From: Clostridiaceae bacterium
Lineage (GTDB): Bacteria > Bacillota > Clostridia > Oscillospirales > Acutalibacteraceae
NCBI GenBank assembly: GCA_016287385.1
Contig: JAEEWM010000001.1
Span: 1-64,000 of the forward strand
Direction of reading: 5' to 3'
Length of the DNA stretch: 64,000 bases
Under the pieces are notes generated by a model, which saw nothing but the letters and a program-made list of their open reading frames with translations, searched no databases and was not told where the DNA came from. The position numbers and the translations under genes are program-made. Below, one piece after another: positions 55,701 to 64,000 of the stretch. The stretch's first letter is position 1; every line of letters starts with the position of its first letter.

Positions 55701-57076
55701 GGATTTTCAATACGCTTACACGCGAAAAGGAAGAACTGATACCGATTAAAGAAGGCGAGATAAACATCTACGCCTGCGGTCCTACGGTATATAATTTTAT
55801 CCACATAGGAAACGCGCGCCCGCTTTGCGTGTTTGACGTTTTCCGCCGCTACCTCGAATGGCGTGGCTACAAGGTGAATTTCGTGCAAAATTTCACCGAT
55901 ATTGACGATAAGCTGATAAACAAGGCGAACGAAGAGGGCATAACCGTGCCCGAGGTCGCCGAAAGATATATAAAGGAATTCTGGGTGGACGCAAACGGGC
56001 TCAACGTGCGAAAAGCCACGGTACATCCCCGCGCCACCGAGAACATAGACGAAATAATCCGCCTGATAAGCGCGCTTATGGAAAAGGGCTACGCCTACAA
56101 GGCGGGCGGCGACGTTTACTACCGCACCAAAAAATTCGCCTCCTACGGCAAGCTTTCACATCAGCCGCTTGAAGAGCTTGAAGCCGGCGCGAGGATAAGC
56201 ACCGGCGATATAAAGGAAGACCCCATGGATTTCTGCCTGTGGAAAGGCGCGAAGGAGGGCGAGCCGTTCTGGGAGTCGCCCTTCGGCAATGGCAGACCCG
56301 GCTGGCATATCGAGTGCTCGGCTATGGCGGGCAAGTATCTCGGCAAAACCATCGATATTCACTGCGGCGGCTTTGACCTCATCTTCCCCCACCACGAAAA
56401 CGAGATAGCACAGAGCGAGGCGGCAAACGGCTGTGAGTTTTCGCATTACTGGATGCACAACGGTTTTATCAACGTGGATAACCGCAAAATGTCAAAATCG
56501 CTCGGCAATTTCTTTACCGTGCGCGACGTCGCCGAAAAATACGGCTACGAGCCGATACGGTACCTTATGATTTCCTCGCATTACAGAGGACCGATAAACT
56601 ATTCGGTAGATATAGTCGAACAGAGCAAAAACGCGCTCGAACGGCTTTATAACTGCCGCGACAACATCGATTTTGCTCTTAAAAACGCCGCCGACGGCGA
56701 GCGGAAAGCCGATTTCTGCGAAAAGCGGCGCGAAGAGTTTATCACCGCCATGGAGGACGACCTCAACACCGCCGACGCGATAGCCGCGCTCTTCGGTCTG
56801 GTGCGCGATATAAACACCGCGATAGACGCCGGCGCGAGCCGTGAAACGCTCGAAGCCTGCGCTGAAACCTTCGACGAGCTCGCCTATGTTTTAGGCCTCG
56901 TTTACAACCGCAATACCGCGGCGCTCGACGGCGAAATAGAGGCGCTTATAGAAAAGCGCACCGAAGCGCGCAAAAACCGCGATTTCAAAACCGCCGACGA
57001 AATCCGAGATAAACTTAAAAGTATGGGAATAATACTTGAAGACACCAAAGACGGCGTAAAATGGACAAGACAGTAA
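55697..57076 (+). CDS. cysS: Cysteinyl-tRNA synthetase
   Basis: The 459-residue class-I synthetase has the HIGH-type motif IHIGNAR after the zinc-binding CGPTVY, the active-site segment GWHIECSAM, GGFDLIFPHHENE and the KMSKS loop KMSKSLGNF. It is translationally coupled to cysE. The C-terminal helical anticodon domain is complete. Confidence 0.97.
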   Translation: MRIFNTLTREKEELIPIKEGEINIYACGPTVYNFIHIGNARPLCVFDVFRRYLEWRGYKVNFVQNFTDIDDKLINKANEEGITVPEVAERYIKEFWVDANGLNVRKATVHPRATENIDEIIRLISALMEKGYAYKAGGDVYYRTKKFASYGKLSHQPLEELEAGARISTGDIKEDPMDFCLWKGAKEGEPFWESPFGNGRPGWHIECSAMAGKYLGKTIDIHCGGFDLIFPHHENEIAQSEAANGCEFSHYWMHNGFINVDNRKMSKSLGNFFTVRDVAEKYGYEPIRYLMISSHYRGPINYSVDIVEQSKNALERLYNCRDNIDFALKNAADGERKADFCEKRREEFITAMEDDLNTADAIAALFGLVRDINTAIDAGASRETLEACAETFDELAYVLGLVYNRNTAALDGEIEALIEKRTEARKNRDFKTADEIRDKLKSMGIILEDTKDGVKWTRQ

Positions 57077-57855
57077 GCGTAAACGGCACAGGCGCGAATC
57101 TTTCGCCCGAAGGTACCGGCAAAGGCGCGCAAACGCCAACGCGCGAGCCGATAGGAAACGGCGTGTTTATTTACGTATCGCGTGAGCACACCTTCGGGAC
57201 CGACGCGGTCCTGCTCGCCGATTTCGCGAAAGCGAAAAAAGGCGATCTCGCGGTCGACCTTGGCACGGGGTGCGGCATTATTCCGTTTCTGATGCTGCGC
57301 GACGGCGTGCCGAAAGAAATTACCGGCGTGGATATAGCGCCAAAGGCAGTAGAGCTTGCCCTGCTTACCGCAAGCGAGGCGGGCTTTACACGGTTTACCG
57401 CGATTTGCTCCGATATAGGCGACCTTAAAGGCAAAATATCCTTCGGCGATAAGACGCTTGTCACCTGCAACCCGCCCTACAAGGCGGCGAACGCCGGTAT
57501 AAGGGCGAAATCGGACGCGCGCCTTACAGCCCGGTTTGAGAGCACCTGCACGCTTGAAGACACCGTGCGCACGGGAAGCGCCCTGCTTCGCACCGGCGGC
57601 AGACTTTGTATGTGCCAGCGCCCGGAGCGGCTTGCCGAGCTGATAACGCTTATGAGCAGATACGGCGTCGAGCCGAAACGGCTTCGCACCGTGGCGAAGG
57701 AACCGCGCGAGGCGCCCTGGCTCGTGCTCGTTGAGGGCAAACGCGAGGCAAAACCCGGTCTTATAATAGAGCCGCCGCTTTTCCTTTACGAAAACGGCGC
57801 CCTTTCGGGAGAAATGAAAAGAATATACGGTCCGTATAAGGAGGCGTATCTCTGA
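57061..57855 (+). CDS. tRNA1(Val) adenine-37 N6-methyltransferase-like (TrmN6/YfiC)
   Basis: The 264-residue class-I methyltransferase has DLGTGCGIIPFLML as its SAM loop and VTCNPPYKAANAG as the catalytic NPPY. A conserved FGTDAVLLADFA segment at the start of the fold is characteristic of the COG4123 family. The start lies inside the end of cysS (16 nt overlap). The order trmN-rsmI is common in Bacillota. Confidence 0.88.
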   Translation: MDKTVSVNGTGANLSPEGTGKGAQTPTREPIGNGVFIYVSREHTFGTDAVLLADFAKAKKGDLAVDLGTGCGIIPFLMLRDGVPKEITGVDIAPKAVELALLTASEAGFTRFTAICSDIGDLKGKISFGDKTLVTCNPPYKAANAGIRAKSDARLTARFESTCTLEDTVRTGSALLRTGGRLCMCQRPERLAELITLMSRYGVEPKRLRTVAKEPREAPWLVLVEGKREAKPGLIIEPPLFLYENGALSGEMKRIYGPYKEAYL

Positions 57856-58679
57856 TGTCGGGCAAAATATACGTTGTAGGTACGCCGATAGGAAATCTCG
57901 AGGATTTTTCGCCGCGCGGCGTGCGGATGCTGAACGAAGCCGATTTCATAGCGGCGGAGGATACGCGGGTGACCGCGAAGCTGCTTAACCGCTTCGGCAT
58001 TAAAAAGGAAACGGTATCCTACTACGAGCACAACAAGGTGCAAAAGGGCGAATACCTTATAAACCGCGTGCTCGCGGGTGAAAACCTCGCAATAGTCAGC
58101 GACGCGGGTATGCCCGCAATATCCGACCCGGGCGAGGACCTGGTGCGCGCGGCGCACGAAGCGGGAATAACTGTGGAATCGGTACCGGGGCCGAGCGCGC
58201 TTACGGCGGCGCTCAGCGTTTCGGGTTTTCCGACCGGCAGATTTTGCTTCGAGGGCTTTTTATCGGTAAACAGAATAAGCCGCTCAAAGCACCTTGACGA
58301 AATAAAGGACGAATGGCGCACTCTCGTCTTCTACGAGGCGCCGCACAAGCTTTTGAGAACTCTTTCCGATATGCGCGAAGCGCTCGGCGAGCGCGAAATA
58401 TGTATCGTAAAGGAAATAACCAAGATACACGAATCGGTGCGTTTTTTCGATTTTTCCTCGGCGATAGACTTTTACACCGCCAACGCGCCGAAGGGTGAAT
58501 ACGTCCTTATAGTGCGCGGCAGAAAGAGGCGCGCGCCCGCTTTGCAAATGACGGCGAAAGAGGCGGTCGCTTTTGCCAAAGAGCTTATGGCGGGCGGGAT
58601 GTCGGCGTCGGCGGCGGCAAAAGAAGCCGCGGCGAAAAGCGGCGTAAAAAAAGGGGAAATCTATAAGCTTATAGTCTGA
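57855..58679 (+). CDS. rsmI: 16S rRNA 2'-O-ribose C1402 methyltransferase
   Basis: The 274-residue tetrapyrrole-methylase-fold enzyme starts KIYVVGTPIGNLEDFSPRGV and carries AEDTRVT, SDAGMPAISDPG and PGPSALTAALSVSG, all RsmI signatures. It begins at the last base of the preceding gene. A C-terminal ~45-residue tail is alanine- and lysine-rich. Confidence 0.96.
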   Translation: MSGKIYVVGTPIGNLEDFSPRGVRMLNEADFIAAEDTRVTAKLLNRFGIKKETVSYYEHNKVQKGEYLINRVLAGENLAIVSDAGMPAISDPGEDLVRAAHEAGITVESVPGPSALTAALSVSGFPTGRFCFEGFLSVNRISRSKHLDEIKDEWRTLVFYEAPHKLLRTLSDMREALGEREICIVKEITKIHESVRFFDFSSAIDFYTANAPKGEYVLIVRGRKRRAPALQMTAKEAVAFAKELMAGGMSASAAAKEAAAKSGVKKGEIYKLIV

Positions 58680-58782
58680 GCTTTACAGACTTTCGCAAAC
58701 GGCGCAAACACCGGAAAAACACAAAAAAAGAAATTTACAAACTTACAGTTTGTCAACAAAATCACATTGGGGATGTTTTACT

Positions 58783-60315
58783 ATGGCAGAAAGAAAAAAA
58801 CACAGAGCGGGCGCACACAGCGCAAAGCCCGCAAAGGACGTTAGGCTGAAAGGCGCAAAGCGCGGCGGCGAGGATGAAATCCTGCTTTCCGATATAGGCG
58901 GAGGCGGCAAAAAAAAGAGGCTCTCCCGCGGCAAAAAAGCGACCATCATTATTTTAAGCGTGGTGGCGGCGCTGATACTCACTATCGTTATAAACCCTTT
59001 CAATCTGATAGAGCGCCTGCAAATACTTTATAAATACGACGGTATGACCAACGACCTTACAAAGCTCGGCTCCGACGGCGTCATTGACGAAGGCGTGGTG
59101 AATATCGCCCTTTTCGGCATAGACACACGGCAAAAGGGGCAGTTTTCCGGTCTTTCGGACAGTATAATGATACTGAGTCTCGATAAAAAGAAAAAAACCG
59201 TTAAAATAGTTTCGGTAATGCGCGATTCGCTCCTGCCCATATATGACAAGGCGCACCCCGATAAAAACACACCGAAAAAATACTCCAAAATAAACGCCGC
59301 CTACGCGGACAGCCCCGAAACCGCCGTAATAACGCTCAACAAGGTATTCGGGCTTGATATTTCCGAGTACGCCACCGTCAATTTCTTCGGCATGAGCGAG
59401 ATAATCGACGCCGTGGGCGGTATAGATATAACCGTGACCGAGGATGAACTCAAATGGAAAGGTCACGACAACCCGAACCTTAACAACTGCATGGATGAGA
59501 TATGCAAAAGCTTAGGAATCAGCGCAAGTAAATATTATATCAAAGCGGCGGGCACCTACCACGTAAACGGCATTCAGGCGGTCGCCTACTCGCGCGTTCG
59601 CCATTGCAGAAGCGTATGGGGCACAAACGACGATTACGGCAGAACCGACCGGCAGCGCTACGTTATGGAACAGCTTTTCAACAAAGCGCTCAAAATAAAT
59701 TCAAGCAAATACGCGAGTCTTGTAAAATCTCTGCGTCCGCATACCAAGACCTCGCTTGAAATCAAAAAAATCCTTGAGCTTGCAAACAGCATTTTCGGCG
59801 GTCATCCCACCTTTGAGCAGGCGCGTATGCCTGCCGACAACTGGCAGATGTCGGTGGGAACGAGCAAATACGGTTCGGTTTTGTATTTCGATAAAGACTA
59901 CGCGAAGGACGCGCTTCACGCCTTCCTCTATGACGGCGTCACCTTTGAGGAATACGCCGAGAAAAACGGAGTCGGCAAGACCGACTGGCTCGGCGTAAGA
60001 GGTAAGCAGTCGACCGACAGCGGCAACACTTCAAGCGAAAATAAGGAGACCTCATCCAAAACGTCAAGCGGCTCTTCGGAATCACCGGAACCCCCGGAGG
60101 ATAAAACCGGAAACGATACCGGCGACTCCGGCAGTAAGAACGAAGGCGGCACGGACGGTTCCGACGGCGATACCGGCGACTCCGGCAGTAAGAATGAAGG
60201 CGGCACGGACGGTTCCGGCGGCAATGCCGGCGATTCCGGCAGTACCGGCGACTCCGGCGGTAAGGAAGACGGCGGCAATACCGGAAACAGCGAGGGCGGA
60301 GGTTCCGACTCATGA
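58783..60315 (+). CDS. LytR-CpsA-Psr (LCP) phosphotransferase with repetitive tail
   Basis: The product is 510 residues from the ATG at 58783 (MAERKKHRAG); an earlier TTG-initiated frame lacks support. A basic cytosolic segment precedes one membrane helix (about 60-80), and the extracellular LCP domain follows: FGIDTR, SDSIMILSLD, SVMRDSLLPI, KINAAYA, YATVNFFGMSEIIDAVGGIDI, AVAYSRVRH and RTDRQRYVMEQLF, including the conserved Arg and Asp residues. LCP enzymes attach teichoic acids or capsule to peptidoglycan. The last ~85 residues are Gly/Ser/Asp/Thr-rich and contain two copies of an 18-residue repeat. Confidence 0.94.
   Translation: MAERKKHRAGAHSAKPAKDVRLKGAKRGGEDEILLSDIGGGGKKKRLSRGKKATIIILSVVAALILTIVINPFNLIERLQILYKYDGMTNDLTKLGSDGVIDEGVVNIALFGIDTRQKGQFSGLSDSIMILSLDKKKKTVKIVSVMRDSLLPIYDKAHPDKNTPKKYSKINAAYADSPETAVITLNKVFGLDISEYATVNFFGMSEIIDAVGGIDITVTEDELKWKGHDNPNLNNCMDEICKSLGISASKYYIKAAGTYHVNGIQAVAYSRVRHCRSVWGTNDDYGRTDRQRYVMEQLFNKALKINSSKYASLVKSLRPHTKTSLEIKKILELANSIFGGHPTFEQARMPADNWQMSVGTSKYGSVLYFDKDYAKDALHAFLYDGVTFEEYAEKNGVGKTDWLGVRGKQSTDSGNTSSENKETSSKTSSGSSESPEPPEDKTGNDTGDSGSKNEGGTDGSDGDTGDSGSKNEGGTDGSGGNAGDSGSTGDSGGKEDGGNTGNSEGGGSDS
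60118..60225 (+). repeat. Two tandem 54 bp repeats in the LCP C-terminal tail
   Basis: The unit starting ACCGGCGACTCCGGCAGTAA recurs after exactly 54 bp (60118 and 60172), encoding two 18-residue units containing GDSGSKNEGGTDGS. Partial copies continue to about 60260. The unit number may vary between strains. Confidence 0.85.
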
Positions 60316-60500
60316 GCGATAACCGTTTTTCAAGCTGTGAAAACTGCTCGCATTACCTGATCGACACAGAAAGCGACGTTTTCTTTTGCGACGCCGCGCT
60401 CGACGAGGACGACGTCGCGCGGCTTATGGGCAGCACTTCGTATAAGTGCCCCTATTTCGATTTTTACGACGAATATAAAATCGTAAGAAAGCAAATCTGA
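60312..60500 (+). CDS. Small four-cysteine protein (DUF6472-like)
   Basis: The 62-residue acidic protein has a CENC knuckle near the start, a mid Cys (FFCDAALDEDDVARL) and a CPYF near residue 50, probably binding zinc or iron. The ending DEYKIVRKQ resembles a small conserved Clostridia family that I recall as DUF6472. It overlaps the LCP stop by 4 nt, so it is translated with it. Function unknown. Confidence 0.8.
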   Translation: MSDNRFSSCENCSHYLIDTESDVFFCDAALDEDDVARLMGSTSYKCPYFDFYDEYKIVRKQI

Positions 60501-60522
60501 CAGATATACGCTGGTGACAAAA

Positions 60523-61362
60523 ATGCTTTACCTTTTTCTTATTACCGCCGCGGCGGCAGTGCCGGTCGCAGATCGTTTCCACCCGTTTCTGCGCACGGCG
60601 GCGGCTGTGTGGCTCGTGCCTTTGATTTTTATCGGCGCCTTTCTTGCCTCCCTTATACTTTACGCCGCCTTTTTTGCCCTTTGCGGTCTGGCGGTAAACC
60701 TTAAAAAGCCGGTGACCGGCGGCTCGCGCTTTTACCGCGGACTTGTAAACTTTACCCTGCCCTCGCTCTTTAAGGCGGCGCGGGTAAAAATAATCAGCAC
60801 CGGCACCGAAAAGGCGGAAGGCGTCTTTCCCTCAATGCTCGTGTGCAACCACCTCGATATGATAGACCCGGCGGTAATAATTCATGAGCTTCCCGACCTG
60901 CCTCTCGGCTTTATCGGCAAAAAGGAAATATATACGGAGATGCCCTTCGTGGCGCGGTATATGCACAAGCTCGGCTGTCTTCCCATCGACCGCGAAAACA
61001 ACCGCGAGGCGGTAAAAACCGTGCTTCGCGCCATTGAGCTTATAAAGGAGGGCGCTGAGAGCATCGGCGTTTTCCCCGAGGGCCACGTAAGCGAAAACGG
61101 CGAGTTACAGGAGTTCCGCAACGGCGCCTTCAAAATCGCGACCAAGGCGAAATGCCCCGTTATCGTATGCACCGTGCTCGGCACGCACGAGGCGGTCAAA
61201 AATCTTTTCCGTAAAAAAAGCACCATATATTTCGACGTGCTCGAAGTGGTTCCCGCGGACACGGTCGACGCGCTTTCCACCGCGGAGCTTTCAGAGCATA
61301 TACATAAAATAATGGCGCAAAACATCGAAAAGAGGAGAGAAGAGTTTTGTTCAAAGAAATAA
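60523..61362 (+). CDS. plsC: 1-acyl-sn-glycerol-3-phosphate acyltransferase
   Basis: The product is about 279 residues. N-terminal hydrophobic segments anchor it, and the acyltransferase motifs are CNHLDMIDP (HX4D), GCLPIDREN and GVFPEGHVSENGEL. It adds the second acyl chain to form phosphatidic acid. The start is uncertain: the ATG at 60523 has a GGTGA 5 nt upstream, and a GTG at 60514 is also possible. It overlaps the next gene by 16 nt. Confidence 0.9.
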   Translation: MLYLFLITAAAAVPVADRFHPFLRTAAAVWLVPLIFIGAFLASLILYAAFFALCGLAVNLKKPVTGGSRFYRGLVNFTLPSLFKAARVKIISTGTEKAEGVFPSMLVCNHLDMIDPAVIIHELPDLPLGFIGKKEIYTEMPFVARYMHKLGCLPIDRENNREAVKTVLRAIELIKEGAESIGVFPEGHVSENGELQEFRNGAFKIATKAKCPVIVCTVLGTHEAVKNLFRKKSTIYFDVLEVVPADTVDALSTAELSEHIHKIMAQNIEKRREEFCSKK

Positions 61363-61844
61363 AGGCGACCGATATAAGCGAAAACATAATAGATATGATA
61401 AGCCGCGAGTGGATGCTCATAACCGCGGGAAACAAAAGCGGCTATAATATGATGACGGCGTCCTGGGGCTTTATGGGCGAAATGTGGGGAAACCACTGTG
61501 CGCTCGCGGTCGTTCGTCCGCAGCGTTACACAATGGAGTTTATCGAAAAAAACGATTATTTCACATTGAGCTTTTACGGCGACAATAAGAAGATACATAA
61601 GGTCTGCGGCAGTATGTCGGGCAGGGACGTGAACAAAACCGAGCTTACCGGACTTACCCCCTGCTTTTGCGAGAAGGCGCCCTATTTCTGCGAGGCGCGG
61701 CTCGTAATCGTTTGCAAAAAGCAGTACGTGGGCAGACTCGAAGAGAGCGGCTTTACCGATAAAGAGCCGCTCGCCAAATGGTATAACGGCGACCTGCATT
61801 ACACCGTAATAGGCAGGATAGAGAAGGTTCTGGTGAAAAAATGA
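61347..61844 (+). CDS. Flavin reductase-like FMN-binding protein
   Basis: The 165-residue protein resembles the split-barrel flavin reductase family: MLITAGNKSGYNMMTASWGFMGEMWG, VVRPQRYTMEFIEKNDYFTLSFYG and CGSMSGRDVNKTELTGL. It would bind FMN and possibly reduce it or serve as an iron or xenobiotic reductase partner. The start is TTG at 61347 with GAGGAG 9 nt upstream, inside the plsC end. The stop overlaps mscS by 4 nt. Confidence 0.88.
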   Translation: MFKEIKATDISENIIDMISREWMLITAGNKSGYNMMTASWGFMGEMWGNHCALAVVRPQRYTMEFIEKNDYFTLSFYGDNKKIHKVCGSMSGRDVNKTELTGLTPCFCEKAPYFCEARLVIVCKKQYVGRLEESGFTDKEPLAKWYNGDLHYTVIGRIEKVLVKK

Positions 61845-62647
61845 CTTTCAAAGACATTCTCCAAAAAATCGAATTCGTGCTGTCGCTTCGCATTGTAAAA
61901 ACCGCGCTGATAATCGCGGCGGCTATCGCTTTTTACACTCTCGCCTCACTGCTCATCAAGGCGCGCGGCAAGCGGCTTAAAAAGCTCGAAAAAAAGCGCG
62001 GCGAAACCTTTTTGCACCTCATAAACAGCATCCTCAAATACGCCGTGCTGATTTTCTGTATCTTCATGATACTTCAGGTAAATAACGTCAACATCACCTC
62101 CATGGTGGCAGGTCTCGGCATTGCCGGCGCGATTCTCGGCATCGCCGTACAGGACGCCTTAAAGGATATCTTCCGCGGCTTCGATATCGTTTCGGATAAT
62201 TATTTCAAGGTCGGCGATATCATCAGTTTCGAGGGCTGTGAGGGCGTGGTGCTTGAACTCGGTCTTAAAACCACCAAGATAAAGGATATCAAAACCGAGT
62301 ACGTCATCTCGATACCGAACCGGCAGATAGAGGCGACGGGGCTTGTTTCCGACTGCGTTTATCTCGATTTTCCCATGCCGTACGAAACGCCGCTTGACGA
62401 AGCGCAAAGGGCGATAGACGAAATAATCGCCGCGGCAAAGAAAAACGCCAACGTCGCCGACTGTAAATATATGGGCGTCACAGCACTCGCCGACTCGGCT
62501 ATTAAATATCTCATTAAGATTTCGTTCAAAAACACCGCTAAAAAGCTTCAAACCAGGCGCGACGTTCTTCACATCATACTCGAAGTCCTCGCGAAGAACG
62601 GCATATCCGTTCCGTACAACCAAATCGACGTACATAATAAACCGTAG
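61841..62647 (+). CDS. mscS: MscS-family mechanosensitive channel
   Basis: The 268-residue protein has hydrophobic helices at about 17-37 and 60-82, then the pore-lining TM3 VAGLGIAGAILGIAVQDAL rich in Gly/Ala, followed by DIFRGFDIVSDNYFKVGDII, the MscS beta domain. It opens under hypo-osmotic tension. It is the last gene of the cluster and is translationally coupled to the flavin reductase gene. Confidence 0.92.
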   Translation: MTFKDILQKIEFVLSLRIVKTALIIAAAIAFYTLASLLIKARGKRLKKLEKKRGETFLHLINSILKYAVLIFCIFMILQVNNVNITSMVAGLGIAGAILGIAVQDALKDIFRGFDIVSDNYFKVGDIISFEGCEGVVLELGLKTTKIKDIKTEYVISIPNRQIEATGLVSDCVYLDFPMPYETPLDEAQRAIDEIIAAAKKNANVADCKYMGVTALADSAIKYLIKISFKNTAKKLQTRRDVLHIILEVLAKNGISVPYNQIDVHNKP

Positions 62648-62804
62648 GGTATGCCGCGGGGAACTTGTCCGTCCTTCGCGCACACATTTGTCCAAAAACA
62701 CAAATTTCGCAAAATTTTGACAAAACCCGACAAAAAAATAGTATATATCCGCGCCTTCCTGCGCTATCATAATACAAGAAACATTTTGAAAAGAGGTCTT
62801 TTTT

Positions 62805-63971
62805 ATGCCAAAAGTAACATGCCCGTGGGCGCTTATAACCGACTTCGTGACCGACGCTTTCGTCGGCTACGGCGTACCGGCGGACGAAGCTGAAATCTGT
62901 ACCGACGTGCTCCTTGAATCGGACAAGCGCGGAATAGAGAGTCACGGCTGCAACCGCTTCAAACCGGTTTATCTCGACAGGATAAAGGCGGGTATCCAGT
63001 CGCCGACTACAAATTTTGAAATAGTAAAGGAGACCGAGACCACCGCCGTTATCGACGGTCACAACGGTATGGGGCAGGTAATAGGCACCCGCGCCATGAA
63101 TATGGCTATCGAGAAGGCGAAAAAATACGGTATGGGTATGGTGACGGTACGCAATTCCTGCCACTACGGTATCGCGGGCTATTATACCTCCCTTGCGACC
63201 GAAAACGGCTGTATCGGCATGACCGGCACCAACGCGCGCCCCTCGGTCGCGCCGACCTTCGGTACCGAGGGAATGTTCGGCACCAACCCGTTTACGCTGG
63301 GCGTTCCGAGCGACGAGGCGTTTGATTTCAACTTTGACTGCGCCACCTCGATAACCCAGAACGGAAAAATAGAATACTACGCGAGAATCGGCGAGCCGGT
63401 ACACCCCGGCACTATCGTGGGTATCGACGGCTCACCCGTCGAGGGCGACGCCGGCGTCGCGCTTAAAAAAATACGCGAGGGAACAGCGGCGCTTACCACG
63501 CTCGGCGGTATCGGAGAGGCGCTCGGCGGCTATAAGGGCTACGGCTTCGCGCTGTTTGTTGAGTTCCTTTCCTCCGTCTTGCAGGACGGCGAGAACTTAA
63601 AGGAGCTCGACGGCAAAGACGCCGCCGGCAATATCCGCCCGTATCACCTCGGTCACTTCTTTATAGCCATTGATACAAACCACTTCTTAGGCGAGGACCT
63701 CTGCCGCAAAAAGACGGGCGACATTTTAAGAAAGGTGCGCACCGCGCGCAAGGCGCCGGGCGAGGACCGCATATACACCGCCGGTGAAAAAGAGTACGAT
63801 ATCTGGAAAAACCGCGAAAACTCGGGCGTTCCGATAAACGAATCGGTCCAGGGCGAGATAAACGCGGTAAGGGACGAGCTGGGTCTTTCCTATGTCTTCC
63901 CGTGGGAAGAGGGATATGCCGGCTACAAAAAAGACAGAAAAATCAAATCTCATATTGAGCGAAACATATAA
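62805..63971 (+). CDS. Malate/L-lactate dehydrogenase-family NAD(P) oxidoreductase
   Basis: The 388-residue protein belongs to the Ldh_2 (malate/lactate/ureidoglycolate) family, not the classical LDH fold. Motifs include DKRGIESHGCNRF, VIDGHNGMGQVIG, VRNSCHYGIAGYY, GTNPFTLGVPS, and GYKGYGFALFVEFLS. The catalytic His is in the SCHYG region. The specific 2-hydroxyacid substrate is not fixed by sequence. A possible promoter (TTGACA at 62714-62719 with an AT-rich -10) lies in the 157 bp gap after mscS. A further gene follows 12 nt downstream, probably co-transcribed. Confidence 0.9.
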   Translation: MPKVTCPWALITDFVTDAFVGYGVPADEAEICTDVLLESDKRGIESHGCNRFKPVYLDRIKAGIQSPTTNFEIVKETETTAVIDGHNGMGQVIGTRAMNMAIEKAKKYGMGMVTVRNSCHYGIAGYYTSLATENGCIGMTGTNARPSVAPTFGTEGMFGTNPFTLGVPSDEAFDFNFDCATSITQNGKIEYYARIGEPVHPGTIVGIDGSPVEGDAGVALKKIREGTAALTTLGGIGEALGGYKGYGFALFVEFLSSVLQDGENLKELDGKDAAGNIRPYHLGHFFIAIDTNHFLGEDLCRKKTGDILRKVRTARKAPGEDRIYTAGEKEYDIWKNRENSGVPINESVQGEINAVRDELGLSYVFPWEEGYAGYKKDRKIKSHIERNI

Positions 63972-63982
63972 AGGAGAAAACT

Positions 63983-64000
63983 ATGGACTACCGTAAAGAA
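63983..64000 (+). CDS. Start of next gene (six codons only)
   Basis: An ATG at 63983 with AAAGGAG upstream begins a frame (MDYRKE) that leaves the window. It lies 12 nt after the dehydrogenase stop, so it is probably co-transcribed. No function can be assigned. Confidence 0.6.

Overview
The window reads as chromosome of an anaerobic Clostridia-type Bacillota, probably an Oscillospirales/Ruminococcaceae-like gut or environmental lineage. The basis is a Rex repressor beside a reverse rubrerythrin and a rubredoxin, a LytR-CpsA-Psr protein, a YabE-like 3D-domain protein, the TIGR03960/TIGR03936 radical-SAM pair, PyrR attenuation, strong AGGAGG-type ribosome sites, several TTG starts and repeated TTGACT-17 bp-TATAAT-like promoters. 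This is inferred from gene content only; no rRNA or tRNA gene was seen.

Region 1 (1-18.4 kb) is a carbohydrate-utilisation locus. One long minus-strand operon (9909 down to beyond position 1) encodes a CUT1 ABC sugar importer without its ATPase, a membrane-anchored LamG-like surface protein, a clan-A glycoside hydrolase lipoprotein, and a large secreted protein built of tandem ~195-residue modules that runs off the window. A second minus-strand operon (18199 down to 11191) carries GH42 beta-galactosidase, a serine beta-lactamase/esterase-fold enzyme, GH38 alpha-mannosidase and a GH127-like enzyme. Between them sits a plus-strand AraC-family regulator. Both operons share a ~46 bp upstream block containing two direct repeats 21 bp apart, the geometry of AraC-family half-sites, so the regulator probably controls both.

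Region 2 (18.6-37.4 kb) is amino-acid biosynthesis, all minus strand. A compact histidine operon starts with a fused HisZ-HisG, continues hisD-C-B-H-A-F-IE, and ends with a PHP-type histidinol phosphatase and a low-molecular-weight tyrosine phosphatase. The arginine operon argC-J-B-D-carA-carB-argF has an ARG-box-like promoter region, a ~490 nt leader made of six tandem 80 bp repeats, and a 279 bp MITE-like element with terminal inverted repeats between carB and argF.

Region 3 (37.5-43.2 kb) holds rubredoxin, reverse rubrerythrin, a divergent rex, a 3D-domain wall protein, and pyrR-uraA behind a complete PyrR-type attenuator whose promoter contains an NrdR-box-like palindrome.

Region 4 (43.2-64 kb) is mostly housekeeping: TIGR03960/TIGR03936; an FG-GAP-like lipoprotein with a two-component system; yqhQ-prmC-recA-recX-rimO-pgsA; cysE-cysS-trmN-rsmI; an LCP protein, a small four-Cys protein, plsC, a flavin reductase, mscS, and a malate/lactate dehydrogenase-family enzyme.

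I did not find a CRISPR array, phage, IS transposase, or a recognisable new defence system. The best candidates for undescribed biology are the modular surface protein and its regulon, the argC leader repeats, the carB-argF element and the NrdR-like box in front of pyrR.
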